36,765 nucleotides of DNA, from the NCBI GenBank assembly GCA_900545865.1, contig URAN01000027.1:1-36765 (forward strand). The letters run 5' to 3'. The DNA is from an uncultured Eubacteriales bacterium (GTDB taxonomy: Bacteria; Bacillota; Clostridia; Monoglobales; Monoglobaceae). The translations under genes and the position numbers were made by a program. Under the pieces are notes generated by a model. It saw nothing but the letters and a program-made list of their open reading frames with translations. It was not told the origin of the DNA and did no database searches. How positions within the stretch are numbered: position 1 is the first letter of the stretch; each line of letters opens with the position of its first letter. Of this stretch, positions 8,237-16,702 are shown piece by piece.

Positions 8237-9070
8237 ATGTTTATCATCGAGGCATTAAAGGCAATCTTTTTGGGAATAGTCGAGGGAATAACCGAATGGC
8301 TTCCCATAAGCAGCACCGGGCACATGATTCTTGTAAACGAATTCTTGCACACGGGTGACGGTTTCTTCGGTTCACAGATTTTTTTGTATGTAATTCAGCT
8401 CGGCGCGATACTCGCTGTCGCAACGCTTTATTTTCACAAGCTGAACCCTTTTTCACCAAAGAAAACCTCTAAAGAAAAATCAGATACCTGGCAGATGTGG
8501 TTTAAGGTCATTGCCGCTTGTATCCCTGCCGGAGTTTTCGGTTTGCTGTTCAATGACTATATGGATGCAATCTCGACACCGCTTGTCGTAAGCATTATGC
8601 TTATCGTCTATGGTATCGCATTTATTTTTATCGAACGCAAAGGCAAGACGGCAAAAATCGCCGAAATGAACGACCTTACTTACAAAACGGCAATACTTAT
8701 CGGACTCTTTCAGGTTCTTTCAATTATCCCCGGAACATCGCGCTCGGGCGCAACGATTTTGGGTGCAATGATTATCGGCTGTTCACGAAAGCTCGCCGCC
8801 GAATTCTCGTTCTTTTTGGCAATCCCCGTTATGTTCGGCGTAAGCTTTCTTAAAATAATCACAAACGATTATCCCATGGCAGGCGGCGAATGGGCGCTTT
8901 TGATAATCGCGATGCTTGTCGCGTACATCGTATCGATTGTATCGCTTAAATTCCTCGTAAGCTATGTTAAACGCCACGACTTTAAGGTATTCGGCTATTA
9001 TCGAATCGCCCTCGGCGTTTTGGTTATCGCATACTTTTTGATAACAGGCGGGCTTTTGAGTATAGCATAA
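8237..9070 (+). CDS. uppP: Undecaprenyl-diphosphatase (UppP/BacA)
   Basis: This integral membrane enzyme recycles the C55 lipid carrier of peptidoglycan synthesis by removing one phosphate, and overproduction is known to give bacitracin resistance. The 277-residue protein has about eight membrane segments and both family motifs: EGITEWLPISSTGH at 17-29 (Glu17, His29) and PGTSRSG at 165-171 (Arg169). AAGGAG lies 7 bases before the ATG. It sits between metA and galM with no terminator in between; the link to methionine synthesis looks like operon coincidence. Confidence 0.96.
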   Translation: MFIIEALKAIFLGIVEGITEWLPISSTGHMILVNEFLHTGDGFFGSQIFLYVIQLGAILAVATLYFHKLNPFSPKKTSKEKSDTWQMWFKVIAACIPAGVFGLLFNDYMDAISTPLVVSIMLIVYGIAFIFIERKGKTAKIAEMNDLTYKTAILIGLFQVLSIIPGTSRSGATILGAMIIGCSRKLAAEFSFFLAIPVMFGVSFLKIITNDYPMAGGEWALLIIAMLVAYIVSIVSLKFLVSYVKRHDFKVFGYYRIALGVLVIAYFLITGGLLSIA

Positions 9071-9113
9071 AATTATACATAAATTATACATAAATTATAC
9101 ATAAATTATATAT
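9070..9113 (+). repeat. Four tandem copies of an 11-base AT-rich unit
   Basis: AAATTATACAT occurs at 9070-9080, 9081-9091 and 9092-9102, with a variant AAATTATATAT at 9103-9113. The array begins with the last base of the uppP stop codon and ends 22 bases before galM. The copy number could vary between strains by slippage. Confidence 0.95.
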
Positions 9114-9135
9114 ATAAATACAGGAGTGAAAAACT

Positions 9136-10158
9136 ATGATTAAAAAAACAAATTTCGGAAGTCATAACGGCAAAGACGTTATGCTGTTCACGCTCGATAA
9201 CGGATGTGGACTGAGCGCGGAAATTACAAACTATGGCGGAATACTAAAAAGTCTTGTTTATAAAGACACAGACGTTGTCCTCGGCCGTGACTCTCTCGAT
9301 GAATACTTAAACAACAGCGGTTGTTTCGGCGCGTTAATAGGCCGAAATTCAAACCGTATTGCCAATGCCGAGTTCGAGCTGAACGGCAAGACATACACCC
9401 TTGCAAAGAACAACGGCAACAATAATCTGCACGGCGGCGTCATTGGCTTTAACAAAAAAGTCTGGGATTATCAGGCGGTTGACACCGATGAGCCTTCGCT
9501 GATTCTCACACTCTTTTCGCCCGACGGCGAAGAAGGCTTTCCCGGCAACGCATATATAAAAGTTACATACACCCTTACCAAAAACAACTCAATCAAGATT
9601 CATTATGAGGCGGACGCAGACGCGGACACAATTGTGAATCTGACAAATCATTCATACTTTAATATGAACGGTCATTCAAGCGGCACAATCGACAATCACA
9701 TTTTGCACGTTGAGTCGGATTTTCACACCCCGAACACGGATGAGTGTATGCCCAACGGCGAAATAAGATTTTCAAAAGGAACGGCTTTTGACCTCACAAA
9801 ACCGACAAAGATGAGCGATGTATTTTCGTCACAAGACGAACAAATTAAAATGTTCGGCGGCTTTGACCATAACTTCTGTTTAAACGGACGCGGTTTCAGA
9901 AAGGTTGCCGAATTCACCGGTGACAAGACAGGTATCACCATGGAAACATACACCGACCTTCCGGGGATTCAGCTCTACAGCGGAAATATGATTGAAGAAG
10001 GCCGCGTATGCAAAGACGGTGCGGTATACAAAAAGCATCAGGCACTTTGTTTCGAAACGCAATGCTTCCCAAACGCAATGGCAAACTCGCACTTTCCGTC
10101 AATCATATTGAAAAAAGGCGAAAAGTATGATACGACAACCGAATACAAATTCATCTAA
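9136..10158 (+). CDS. galM: Aldose 1-epimerase (galactose mutarotase)
   Basis: It interconverts the alpha and beta anomers of galactose or glucose in the cytosol. The 340-residue protein spans the whole galactose mutarotase fold: NYGGILKSL near the start, GALIGRNSNRIANAEF at ~65, NLHGG at ~96, LTNHSYFNM at ~171 with the catalytic histidine, FGGFDHNF at ~240, and FETQCFPNAMAN at ~312 with the catalytic glutamate. CAGGAG lies 8 bases before the ATG. It could share the metA-uppP transcript and ends at a strong terminator. A second, more distant mutarotase-fold gene lies at 17830. Confidence 0.95.
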   Translation: MIKKTNFGSHNGKDVMLFTLDNGCGLSAEITNYGGILKSLVYKDTDVVLGRDSLDEYLNNSGCFGALIGRNSNRIANAEFELNGKTYTLAKNNGNNNLHGGVIGFNKKVWDYQAVDTDEPSLILTLFSPDGEEGFPGNAYIKVTYTLTKNNSIKIHYEADADADTIVNLTNHSYFNMNGHSSGTIDNHILHVESDFHTPNTDECMPNGEIRFSKGTAFDLTKPTKMSDVFSSQDEQIKMFGGFDHNFCLNGRGFRKVAEFTGDKTGITMETYTDLPGIQLYSGNMIEEGRVCKDGAVYKKHQALCFETQCFPNAMANSHFPSIILKKGEKYDTTTEYKFI

Positions 10159-10164
10159 AAAATT

Positions 10165-10207
10165 TCAAAACGCCATATTCCGATTTTTACGGAGTATGGC
10201 GTTTCTT
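10165..10207. terminator. Bidirectional terminator between galM and the glucosidase gene
   Basis: AACGCCATATTCCG pairs with CGGAGTATGGCGTT (one G-U) around a 7-base loop, with TTTCTTT on the plus side and a run of A on the other. It serves galM and probably the converging PTS operon. Confidence 0.9.
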
Positions 10208-10232
10208 TACTTAGAAATTACATATATTTTCA

Positions 10233-11657
10233 TCATATAATGCCGCCGTTTGTGTCGATAACCCGGCGGTAAAAATCAAACGATTTCTTTTTATATCGCT
10301 CAAGACTTCCGCTTCCGTCATCGTTTCTGTCAACATATATCAAACCGTACCGCTTTCGCATCTCTGCCGTTGACGCACTCACTATATCTATGCACCCCCA
10401 AAGGGTATAGCCCATAACCTCAACGCCGTCCGCTATTGCTTTTTTTACCTCTTTTAAATGCGCCCGTATATACTCGATTCGATAATCATCATCAACCGTT
10501 ATTTCACCGCTATCGTGCGTTATAAGTTTATCCTCCGCTCCGAGTCCGTTTTCAACAATAAAAATTGGCTTTCTGTACCGTTCGCAGAGCTTGTTTAGCG
10601 TATATCTCAACCCCTGAGGGTCGATTTGCCAGCCCCATTCCGTTGCTTTCAGATACGGATTTTTATAACCATTGCTCAAATTTCCACCCGTTTTTTCCGC
10701 GGTGCTCTCCGCCGCCTCGCATATGCTCGAATAATAGCTTATCGATATAAAATCCACCGTATTTTTCAGTATTTCAGCATCTTGGGGCTGTTCGTCAATA
10801 TCAATATTTTTCCTCTCGAAATAATTTCTAAGGTACTTCGGATAATAGCCCAAAACCTGAATATCGGCAAATTGATATGTCTCTCTGTCACGCAGCATTG
10901 CGGCTATGACATCATCGGGATTCGGTGTGAGGGGATAGACCGTTACACCCAGTATCATACACCCGATTTTTGCATCCGGAATTATCCTGTGGCACAGCTC
11001 AACCGCTCGCGCGCTCGCGACAAACTGATTATGCATCGCCCTGTATATATCCTGTTCGCTAAGTTCGTTCGGCGGCGTTTTTATCGCTCCGCACATAAAC
11101 GGTGCTTTCGGAAGGGCGTTTATCTCGTTGAACGTCAGCCAACACTTAACCTTATCCTTATATCTTTCAAACACCGTTTCTGCATATTTCGCAAAGAAAT
11201 CAATCGTTTTCTTTGAAAGCCAGCCGTTATACTTTTCCGCCAGGGCAAGCGGCGGCTCATAATGAGAAAGCGTCACAAGCGGCTGTATACCGTGTTTTAA
11301 ACACTCATCAAACAAATCATCATAAAACTTTAACCCCTCCTCATTCGGCTTTTCGTCATCACCGTTCGGAAATATCCTGCTCCATGCAATCGATGTTCTG
11401 AACACCTTGAATCCGAGTTCGGCGAAAAGCCGTATATCCTCTTTGTATCTGTGATAAAAATCAATGCCTTTGAGTTTTAAATTATCCGATGTCGGATTCA
11501 ACGTGACCGCTCCTTTGAGTCCGTGCGGCATTACATCCTGTACCGAAAGCCCCTTGCCGCCCTCATTATACGCGCCCTCGCACTGGTTCGCCGCAACCGC
11601 TCCGCCCCACAAAAAACCTTTGGGAAATCCGCTTTTTTCAACTATATTCTCTATCAT
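10233..11657 (-). CDS. 6-phospho-beta-glucosidase (GH1)
   Basis: The enzyme hydrolyses the phosphorylated beta-glucosides delivered by the PTS permease encoded just upstream. The 474-residue protein is a complete GH1 barrel: FPKGFLWGGAVAANQCEGA at 11-29, acid/base Glu178 in TFNEIN, nucleophile Glu369 in IVENGLG, and SASTAEMRKRYGLIYVD near 425-441, whose Ser, Lys and Tyr form the phosphate-binding loop typical of 6-phospho-glycosidases. GGGAG lies 2 bases before the ATG. The gene starts 17 bases after the permease stop, so they form one operon. The natural substrate (cellobiose, salicin, arbutin) cannot be decided here. Confidence 0.94.
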   Translation of the reverse strand: MIENIVEKSGFPKGFLWGGAVAANQCEGAYNEGGKGLSVQDVMPHGLKGAVTLNPTSDNLKLKGIDFYHRYKEDIRLFAELGFKVFRTSIAWSRIFPNGDDEKPNEEGLKFYDDLFDECLKHGIQPLVTLSHYEPPLALAEKYNGWLSKKTIDFFAKYAETVFERYKDKVKCWLTFNEINALPKAPFMCGAIKTPPNELSEQDIYRAMHNQFVASARAVELCHRIIPDAKIGCMILGVTVYPLTPNPDDVIAAMLRDRETYQFADIQVLGYYPKYLRNYFERKNIDIDEQPQDAEILKNTVDFISISYYSSICEAAESTAEKTGGNLSNGYKNPYLKATEWGWQIDPQGLRYTLNKLCERYRKPIFIVENGLGAEDKLITHDSGEITVDDDYRIEYIRAHLKEVKKAIADGVEVMGYTLWGCIDIVSASTAEMRKRYGLIYVDRNDDGSGSLERYKKKSFDFYRRVIDTNGGII

Positions 11658-11674
11658 ACTCTCTCCCTCTCTCG

Positions 11675-13528
11675 CTATTCTTTGTTTTTATCATCGGTCA
11701 AAGCCGTAAGTTCAAGAAACGGCTTTTGTTCCTCGGCGTATTTCGTCAGTTTTTCTATTTTGTCATATTCAGCAGTGTTTGTGATAACAACGGGCGTTGT
11801 CAGGTCATAACCCGCATCGCGTATCGCCTGTGCGTCAAACTCAATCATCGGGTCGCCCATCTTAACCCTGTCGCCGTCAGACACAAGCGCCCTAAAATGC
11901 TCGCCTTTCAGATTGACGGTATCGATTCCGATATGCATAAGAATTTGTGCGCCGTTATTGGCGGCAAAAGCCACAGCGTGTTTCGAATTCGGTATATTCT
12001 CTATAACGCCGTCACACGGTGCAATCAACAAATTTGTCTCGGGAACTATCGCCGCGCCCTTGCCCAAAATTTCTTCCGCAAAGGTCGGGTCACCCACAGC
12101 GGCAAGTCCCACAACTCTGCCCTTTATCGGTGCGCAAACAGTTGTATTTTGCGGCTTTTCGGGCATTGAATCATCGCCGACATCCTCAAACCCTCCGATA
12201 AGAGTTCCGACAAACCCAATTACAAACGCAACGGCACATCCGATTACCGCATACAAAATATTGCTGAATCCGTCCGTTCCTATATACCCCGGCAAGGCAA
12301 GCAAGCCGGGCGAACCGGTTGTATACCTTCCGACACCCATAAGTCCCATAAAAAGCCCCGATGCGCCCCCGGCAATCATAACGGAAACCAACGGACGTTT
12401 AAGTTTAAGATTTACGCCGTACATAGCCGGTTCGGTTATTCCGCAAACAGCCGTTATTCCTGACGATACGGCGAGCTGGCGGAACTGGTTGTTTTTTGTT
12501 TTCAGCGCAACCGCAAAAGCAGCACCGCCCTGTGCGATATTTGAGCCGAGCATACCCGGTCCTACAATCGTATCAACGCCGACCGTTGCAATATTGTTTA
12601 TGCCGATAGGGATCAAGCCGTAATGCGTACCGGTCATTACCATAAAAGGTGAGAAAACGCCTATAATTGTCGGCACAAGCCACGAGGCATAATCATCGAG
12701 AAATTTAATTCCTACCGCAATTCCGTCACCCACAACCGCACCGAGCGGACCGAGAACGAGGATTGCCGCCGCACCCGTTATGACAAGCGTTATCAGCGGC
12801 TTTGTAAAGAATTTTATGGCGGACGGCGAAATTCTGTCGGCTATCGGCTCTATATAAGACATAAACCATATCGAAAGAATAATCGGTATAACGGACGATG
12901 AATAATTCGCCGAAATAACCGGTATCTTGATAAACCGAATCGCATCACCCGATTTCAGCATTGCAACAAAGTCGGGATGCAGCAAAATTCCGGCAATCGA
13001 CATAGCGACAACAATGTTACAGTTAAATTTTTTTGCGGTCGAAAAAGCAAGCATAAACGGCAGAAAATAAAATGCCGAATCGGCAAAAACCGTCAGTATC
13101 TTATACGTCTGTGACCCTGTATCAATCCAACCGAACACGACCAAAAGCGCCATTACCGCCTTTAAGATACCTGCGCCCGTTATTGCCGGGATAATAGGTG
13201 TAAAAATCCCGGAGAGAGTATCCAGCGCGCGCACAAAACCCGAACGTTCATCTTTTTTATCGGCGTTGCCGCCGCCCTTATCGAAACCGCCGACTTTGTT
13301 AAGCTCGTTGTACACATTCGGAACATCGCTGCCTATTACCACCTGATACTGCCCCCCTGCACGGACAACGCCCATAACACCTTTTGTGCGTTTGAGTTTA
13401 TCATCATCGGGGATACTCTCATCCTTCAGATTAAATCTGAGTCTTGTTGCGCAATGCGTAAAAGACGCCACGTTTTTTACACCGCCGACACCGTCCAGTA
13501 TGTTCTTTGCCAAAACCTTATAATCCAT
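11675..13528 (-). CDS. PTS beta-glucoside transporter EIIBCA
   Basis: A 617-residue membrane permease that imports and phosphorylates beta-glucosides using phosphate from HPr. The order is EIIB (1-85, phospho-Cys26 in HCATRLRF), EIIC (~100-460, about ten membrane segments) and EIIA (~475-600, phospho-His532 in ILMHIGIDTVNL). All three phosphotransfer sites are intact, so no separate EIIA is needed. GGTGG precedes the ATG. It heads an operon with the 6-phospho-beta-glucosidase. No LicT/BglG gene is nearby, and I found no clear RAT antiterminator site in the 200-base leader. The inverted repeat CTTTGC-AA-GCAAAG (~13629-13642) could be an operator. Confidence 0.95.
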   Translation of the reverse strand: MDYKVLAKNILDGVGGVKNVASFTHCATRLRFNLKDESIPDDDKLKRTKGVMGVVRAGGQYQVVIGSDVPNVYNELNKVGGFDKGGGNADKKDERSGFVRALDTLSGIFTPIIPAITGAGILKAVMALLVVFGWIDTGSQTYKILTVFADSAFYFLPFMLAFSTAKKFNCNIVVAMSIAGILLHPDFVAMLKSGDAIRFIKIPVISANYSSSVIPIILSIWFMSYIEPIADRISPSAIKFFTKPLITLVITGAAAILVLGPLGAVVGDGIAVGIKFLDDYASWLVPTIIGVFSPFMVMTGTHYGLIPIGINNIATVGVDTIVGPGMLGSNIAQGGAAFAVALKTKNNQFRQLAVSSGITAVCGITEPAMYGVNLKLKRPLVSVMIAGGASGLFMGLMGVGRYTTGSPGLLALPGYIGTDGFSNILYAVIGCAVAFVIGFVGTLIGGFEDVGDDSMPEKPQNTTVCAPIKGRVVGLAAVGDPTFAEEILGKGAAIVPETNLLIAPCDGVIENIPNSKHAVAFAANNGAQILMHIGIDTVNLKGEHFRALVSDGDRVKMGDPMIEFDAQAIRDAGYDLTTPVVITNTAEYDKIEKLTKYAEEQKPFLELTALTDDKNKE

Positions 13529-13663
13529 AAATCCACCAGCCTTAAACTATTTGTTACGGCTATTATTTACACTTTAAGGAAAAATATTCATCTTATGACA
13601 CACATATAACGTTGCCGCAAGCTCCGCTCTTTGCAAGCAAAGCATAAGCGTTGCTGCTATTTA

Positions 13664-13709
13664 AATAAAAACACGCACCGAATACGTTTTGTCCGCATTC
13701 GACACGTGT
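13664..13709 (-). terminator. Terminator of enolase
   Basis: A 16-base-pair stem including several G-U pairs (13709-13694 with 13686-13671) and a 7-base loop are followed by TTTTTATTT on the minus strand. It lies 36 bases past the eno stop codon. Confidence 0.88.
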
Positions 13710-13744
13710 CTTTATCATTTTTATATTATTTAGGTTCCGCCCTG

Positions 13745-15058
13745 CTATTTAAGGTTATAAAACGCCGCTCCGCCGAGATAACTCGCATCGCCGCAAAGTT
13801 CTTCCTCTATTCTCAAAAGACGATTGTATTTGGCAACCCTGTCCGTTCTTGACGGCGCGCCCGTCTTAATCTGACCCGAATTCACCGCCACGGCAAGGTC
13901 GGCAATAGTTGTGTCCTCGGTTTCGCCCGAACGATGTGATATTACCGCCGTATACCCTGCCTCTTTCGCCGTCTGTATCGCATCTAAAGTTTCGGACAGA
14001 GTTCCTATCTGATTTACCTTTATCAGAATTGAGTTTGCCGCGCCGCACGCGATTCCCTTTTTCAGCCGTCTTTCGTTCGTCACAAAAAGGTCGTCACCGA
14101 CAAGCTGTACCTTTTCGCCGAGGGTTTGGGTTAACGCACGCCAACCGTCCCAATCTTCCTCAGCCATTCCGTCCTCAATCGAAATTATCGGATATTGCTC
14201 CGTCCAGCTCTGCCATATCTTTATCATCTCATTCGATGTCATAAGCTTGTTTGACTTCCACATAAGATACTTGCCGTCCTCGCCGTTTTCCGCCGCCGCA
14301 TCGTACATCTCGGTCGATGCCGGGTCAAGCGCAATCTTAAAATCACGCTCCGCTCTGTACCCTGATTTTTCTATCGCCTCTAAAATTAGAACAATCGCTT
14401 CTTCATCACTTTTGAGGTTCGGCGCAAAACCACCCTCATCACCGACAGCGGTCGAATAACCTCGCTCTTTCACAACTCTCTTTAATGTGTGAAACACCTC
14501 TGTACATTGCTCAACCGCCGCCGAAAACGTCTTTGCGCCGACAGGCATAATCATAAATTCCTGACAGTTCACCGAATTATCGGCGTGTCTGCCGCCGTTG
14601 ATTATATTCATCATCGGCATCGGCAAGACACGGGCATTTGTGCCGCCGATATAGCGATAAAGCGGAAGACCGACCGCCGCCGCACCTGCCTTTGCGGCAG
14701 CAAGCGAAACGGCAAGAATCGCATTTGCCCCGAGTCTTGCTTTGTTCTCGGTTTCATCGGCGGCAATCATCTTTTTATCGATTTCCGTCTGATTCAACAC
14801 GTTCATACCGAGCAGCATATCACAGATTTCACCATTCACATTTTCAACGGCAGTCTTTACGCCCTTGCCGCCATAACGCTTTTTATCGCCGTCACGCAGC
14901 TCACACGCCTCGAATGCGCCCGTTGACGCGCCCGACGGCACAGCCGCACGGCCGATAATGCCGCCATCGGCGTATACCTCCGCCTCAACCGTGGGATTGC
15001 CCCTTGAATCCAGGATTTCACGTGCGGTCACATTTTCTATACCTATATAAGCTTTCAA
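13745..15058 (-). CDS. eno: Enolase
   Basis: Converts 2-phosphoglycerate to phosphoenolpyruvate in glycolysis; the PEP also feeds the adjacent PTS. The 437-residue protein matches enolase end to end: EILDSRGNPTVEAEV, VPSGASTGAFEACELRD, the metal-binding ISIEDGMAEEDWDGW and GDDLFVTN, and SHRSGETEDTTIADL. The start is a TTG at 15058, placed 4-5 bases after GGAGGGG. The homology begins exactly there (KAYIGIENVTAREI), and upstream in-frame ATGs lie in the preceding terminator region. It appears monocistronic. The leader has a small hairpin ATTGCC/GGCAAT at 15080-15096 just before the ribosome binding site. Confidence 0.97.
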   Translation of the reverse strand: MKAYIGIENVTAREILDSRGNPTVEAEVYADGGIIGRAAVPSGASTGAFEACELRDGDKKRYGGKGVKTAVENVNGEICDMLLGMNVLNQTEIDKKMIAADETENKARLGANAILAVSLAAAKAGAAAVGLPLYRYIGGTNARVLPMPMMNIINGGRHADNSVNCQEFMIMPVGAKTFSAAVEQCTEVFHTLKRVVKERGYSTAVGDEGGFAPNLKSDEEAIVLILEAIEKSGYRAERDFKIALDPASTEMYDAAAENGEDGKYLMWKSNKLMTSNEMIKIWQSWTEQYPIISIEDGMAEEDWDGWRALTQTLGEKVQLVGDDLFVTNERRLKKGIACGAANSILIKVNQIGTLSETLDAIQTAKEAGYTAVISHRSGETEDTTIADLAVAVNSGQIKTGAPSRTDRVAKYNRLLRIEEELCGDASYLGGAAFYNLK

Positions 15059-15137
15059 AATTACCCCTCCGTCCGACAAATTGCCACATCGGCAATCATC
15101 ATTATATTTTAATCGTACTAAAGATAATTTTTCCGTA

Positions 15138-15184
15138 AAATAAAAAAATATACATACGCACCGAAAATATGCGTATGTATATTT
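15138..15184 (-). terminator. Terminator of metY
   Basis: A 15-base-pair stem (AAATATACATACGCA with its complement at 15170-15184) and a 9-base loop are followed by TTTTATTTTA on the minus strand. It separates metY from enolase. Confidence 0.92.
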
Positions 15185-15197
15185 GAAATGTTTAATT

Positions 15198-16490
15198 TTA
15201 TTCAACCGCTTTGAATGCCTTATCCAATGCTTCGATTAAGTCTTGAACATTCTCGATACCAATTGAAAGTCTTATTGTGTTCGGCTTTATTCCCTGTTCT
15301 TCGAGTTCCGCACCCGAGAGCTGTGAATGAGTTGTTGACGCCGGGTGGATTACCAAAGATTTAACATCTGCAACATTCGCCAAAAGCGAGAATATTTCAA
15401 GATTGTCGATGAACTTTTGAGCTGTCTTATCATCACCCTTTATCTCGAATGTAAAGATAGAACCGCCGCCGTTGGGGAAGTATTTTGCATAGAGCTTATG
15501 GCTCGGCTCGGATTCGAGTGACGGATGATGAACCGCATCAACCTGAGGATGATTATTCAGATATTCAACGATTTTAATGGCGTTCTCAACGTGGCGCTCA
15601 ACGCGCAGAGAAAGCGTTTCGAGTCCCTGAAGGAACATAAACGCGTGGAACGGTGAGATTGTCGAACCGGTATCACGCAGCAATATTGCACGGATATAGG
15701 TTGCGAACGCCGCCGCTCCTGCCGCATCGGCAAAGCTTACGCCGTGATATGACGGGTTCGGGTCTGAAATCCACGGGTACTTGCCCGACGCCTTCCAGTC
15801 AAACATACCGCCGTCTATTATTACGCCGCCGATAGCCGCGCCGTGACCGCCGATAAACTTTGTCGCACTGTGTACAACGATGTCAGCACCGAATTCAATC
15901 GGTCTTACCAGATACGGGGTTGCAAAAGTCGAATCGACAACAAGCGGAATGTTATGCTTGTGAGCAATTTTTGCCAATTCTTCTATATCTATAATATTCG
16001 AGTTCGGATTGCCGAGGGTCTCTATATAAAGAGCCTTTGTGTTCGGCTGAATCGCCTTTTCGAACGCGCCTTCTTCATCGGGGTCAACAAAGGTTGCCGT
16101 AATTCCCGAGGTAAGCGGCAAGGTGTGCGCAAGCAGGTTATATGTACCGCCGTAAATCGTCTTTGACGCAACAATATGTTCACCGCTTTTCGCAAGTGCG
16201 CCGATAGTATAATTGATTGCCGCCGCGCCCGACGCAACCGCCAAAGCCGCAACACCGCCCTCTAACGCCGCAATTCTCTTTTCGAAAATATCCTGTGTCG
16301 GATTTGTCAGCCTTCCATAGATATTACCTGCGTCTTTAAGCGCGAATCTGTCAGCCGCGTGCTGTGAGTTATGAAAAACAAACGATGTAGACGCATAAAT
16401 CGGAACCGCTCTCGCATCTGTCACCGGGTCGGGCTGTTCCTGTCCCGCCTGTACCTGTAGTGTTTCAAATCTGTATTTTTTGTCAGCCAT
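15198..16490 (-). CDS. metY: O-acetylhomoserine sulfhydrylase
   Basis: A PLP enzyme that makes homocysteine from O-acetylhomoserine and sulfide, the direct sulfhydrylation route. The 430-residue protein is full length in the Cys/Met metabolism PLP family. Landmarks are RLTNPTQDIFEKRIAALEGG at 60-79, VVDSTFATPYL at ~184 and the PLP lysine Lys211 in VVHSATKFIGGHG. The ~50-residue insertion after the PLP lysine (GMFDWKASGKYPWISDPNP region) is typical of MetY rather than MetB/MetC. AGGAGG precedes the ATG. Its own consensus promoter, a palindrome at 16554-16568 and an upstream LysR gene suggest sulfur-responsive control. metA at 7289 supplies the matching acetylated substrate. Confidence 0.95.
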   Translation of the reverse strand: MADKKYRFETLQVQAGQEQPDPVTDARAVPIYASTSFVFHNSQHAADRFALKDAGNIYGRLTNPTQDIFEKRIAALEGGVAALAVASGAAAINYTIGALAKSGEHIVASKTIYGGTYNLLAHTLPLTSGITATFVDPDEEGAFEKAIQPNTKALYIETLGNPNSNIIDIEELAKIAHKHNIPLVVDSTFATPYLVRPIEFGADIVVHSATKFIGGHGAAIGGVIIDGGMFDWKASGKYPWISDPNPSYHGVSFADAAGAAAFATYIRAILLRDTGSTISPFHAFMFLQGLETLSLRVERHVENAIKIVEYLNNHPQVDAVHHPSLESEPSHKLYAKYFPNGGGSIFTFEIKGDDKTAQKFIDNLEIFSLLANVADVKSLVIHPASTTHSQLSGAELEEQGIKPNTIRLSIGIENVQDLIEALDKAFKAVE

Positions 16491-16553
16491 TATAATTTAC
16501 CTCCTGCTTTTGTAACATTTTATTTTTATTCAAAAGTATTATATCAATTCATC

Positions 16554-16568
16554 GGTATTTAAAATACC
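16554..16568. promoter_or_regulatory. Palindrome in the metY leader, candidate operator
   Basis: GGTATTT-A-AAATACC is a 7-base inverted repeat around a single base, 20-35 bases downstream of the metY -10 box. It could bind a dimeric repressor such as a CymR/Rrf2-type protein or the adjacent LysR protein; neither is shown. Confidence 0.5.
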
Positions 16569-16588
16569 TACCTATTCGATATGCTTAC

Positions 16589-16617
16589 ATTATATCACCG
16601 AATTTGCTATATGTCAA
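16589..16617 (-). promoter_or_regulatory. Perfect sigma-A promoter of metY
   Basis: Minus strand TTGACA (16617-16612), 17 bases, TATAAT (16594-16589). An AT-rich inverted repeat just upstream (about 16625-16659, AGTTATAAA with TTTATAACT) may end the LysR transcript. Confidence 0.9.
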
Positions 16618-16702
16618 ATACATATAAGTTATAAAAAGCTATAAAAAAAATTTATAACTCATTCTGTAAACAAAGCTCTTTACCTCAAGATATTACTTTA
16701 AA

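Noticed and set aside
13529..13660. LicT/BglG antiterminator target before the PTS operon
   Set aside because: No recognisable RAT sequence overlaps a terminator, and no antiterminator gene is nearby.
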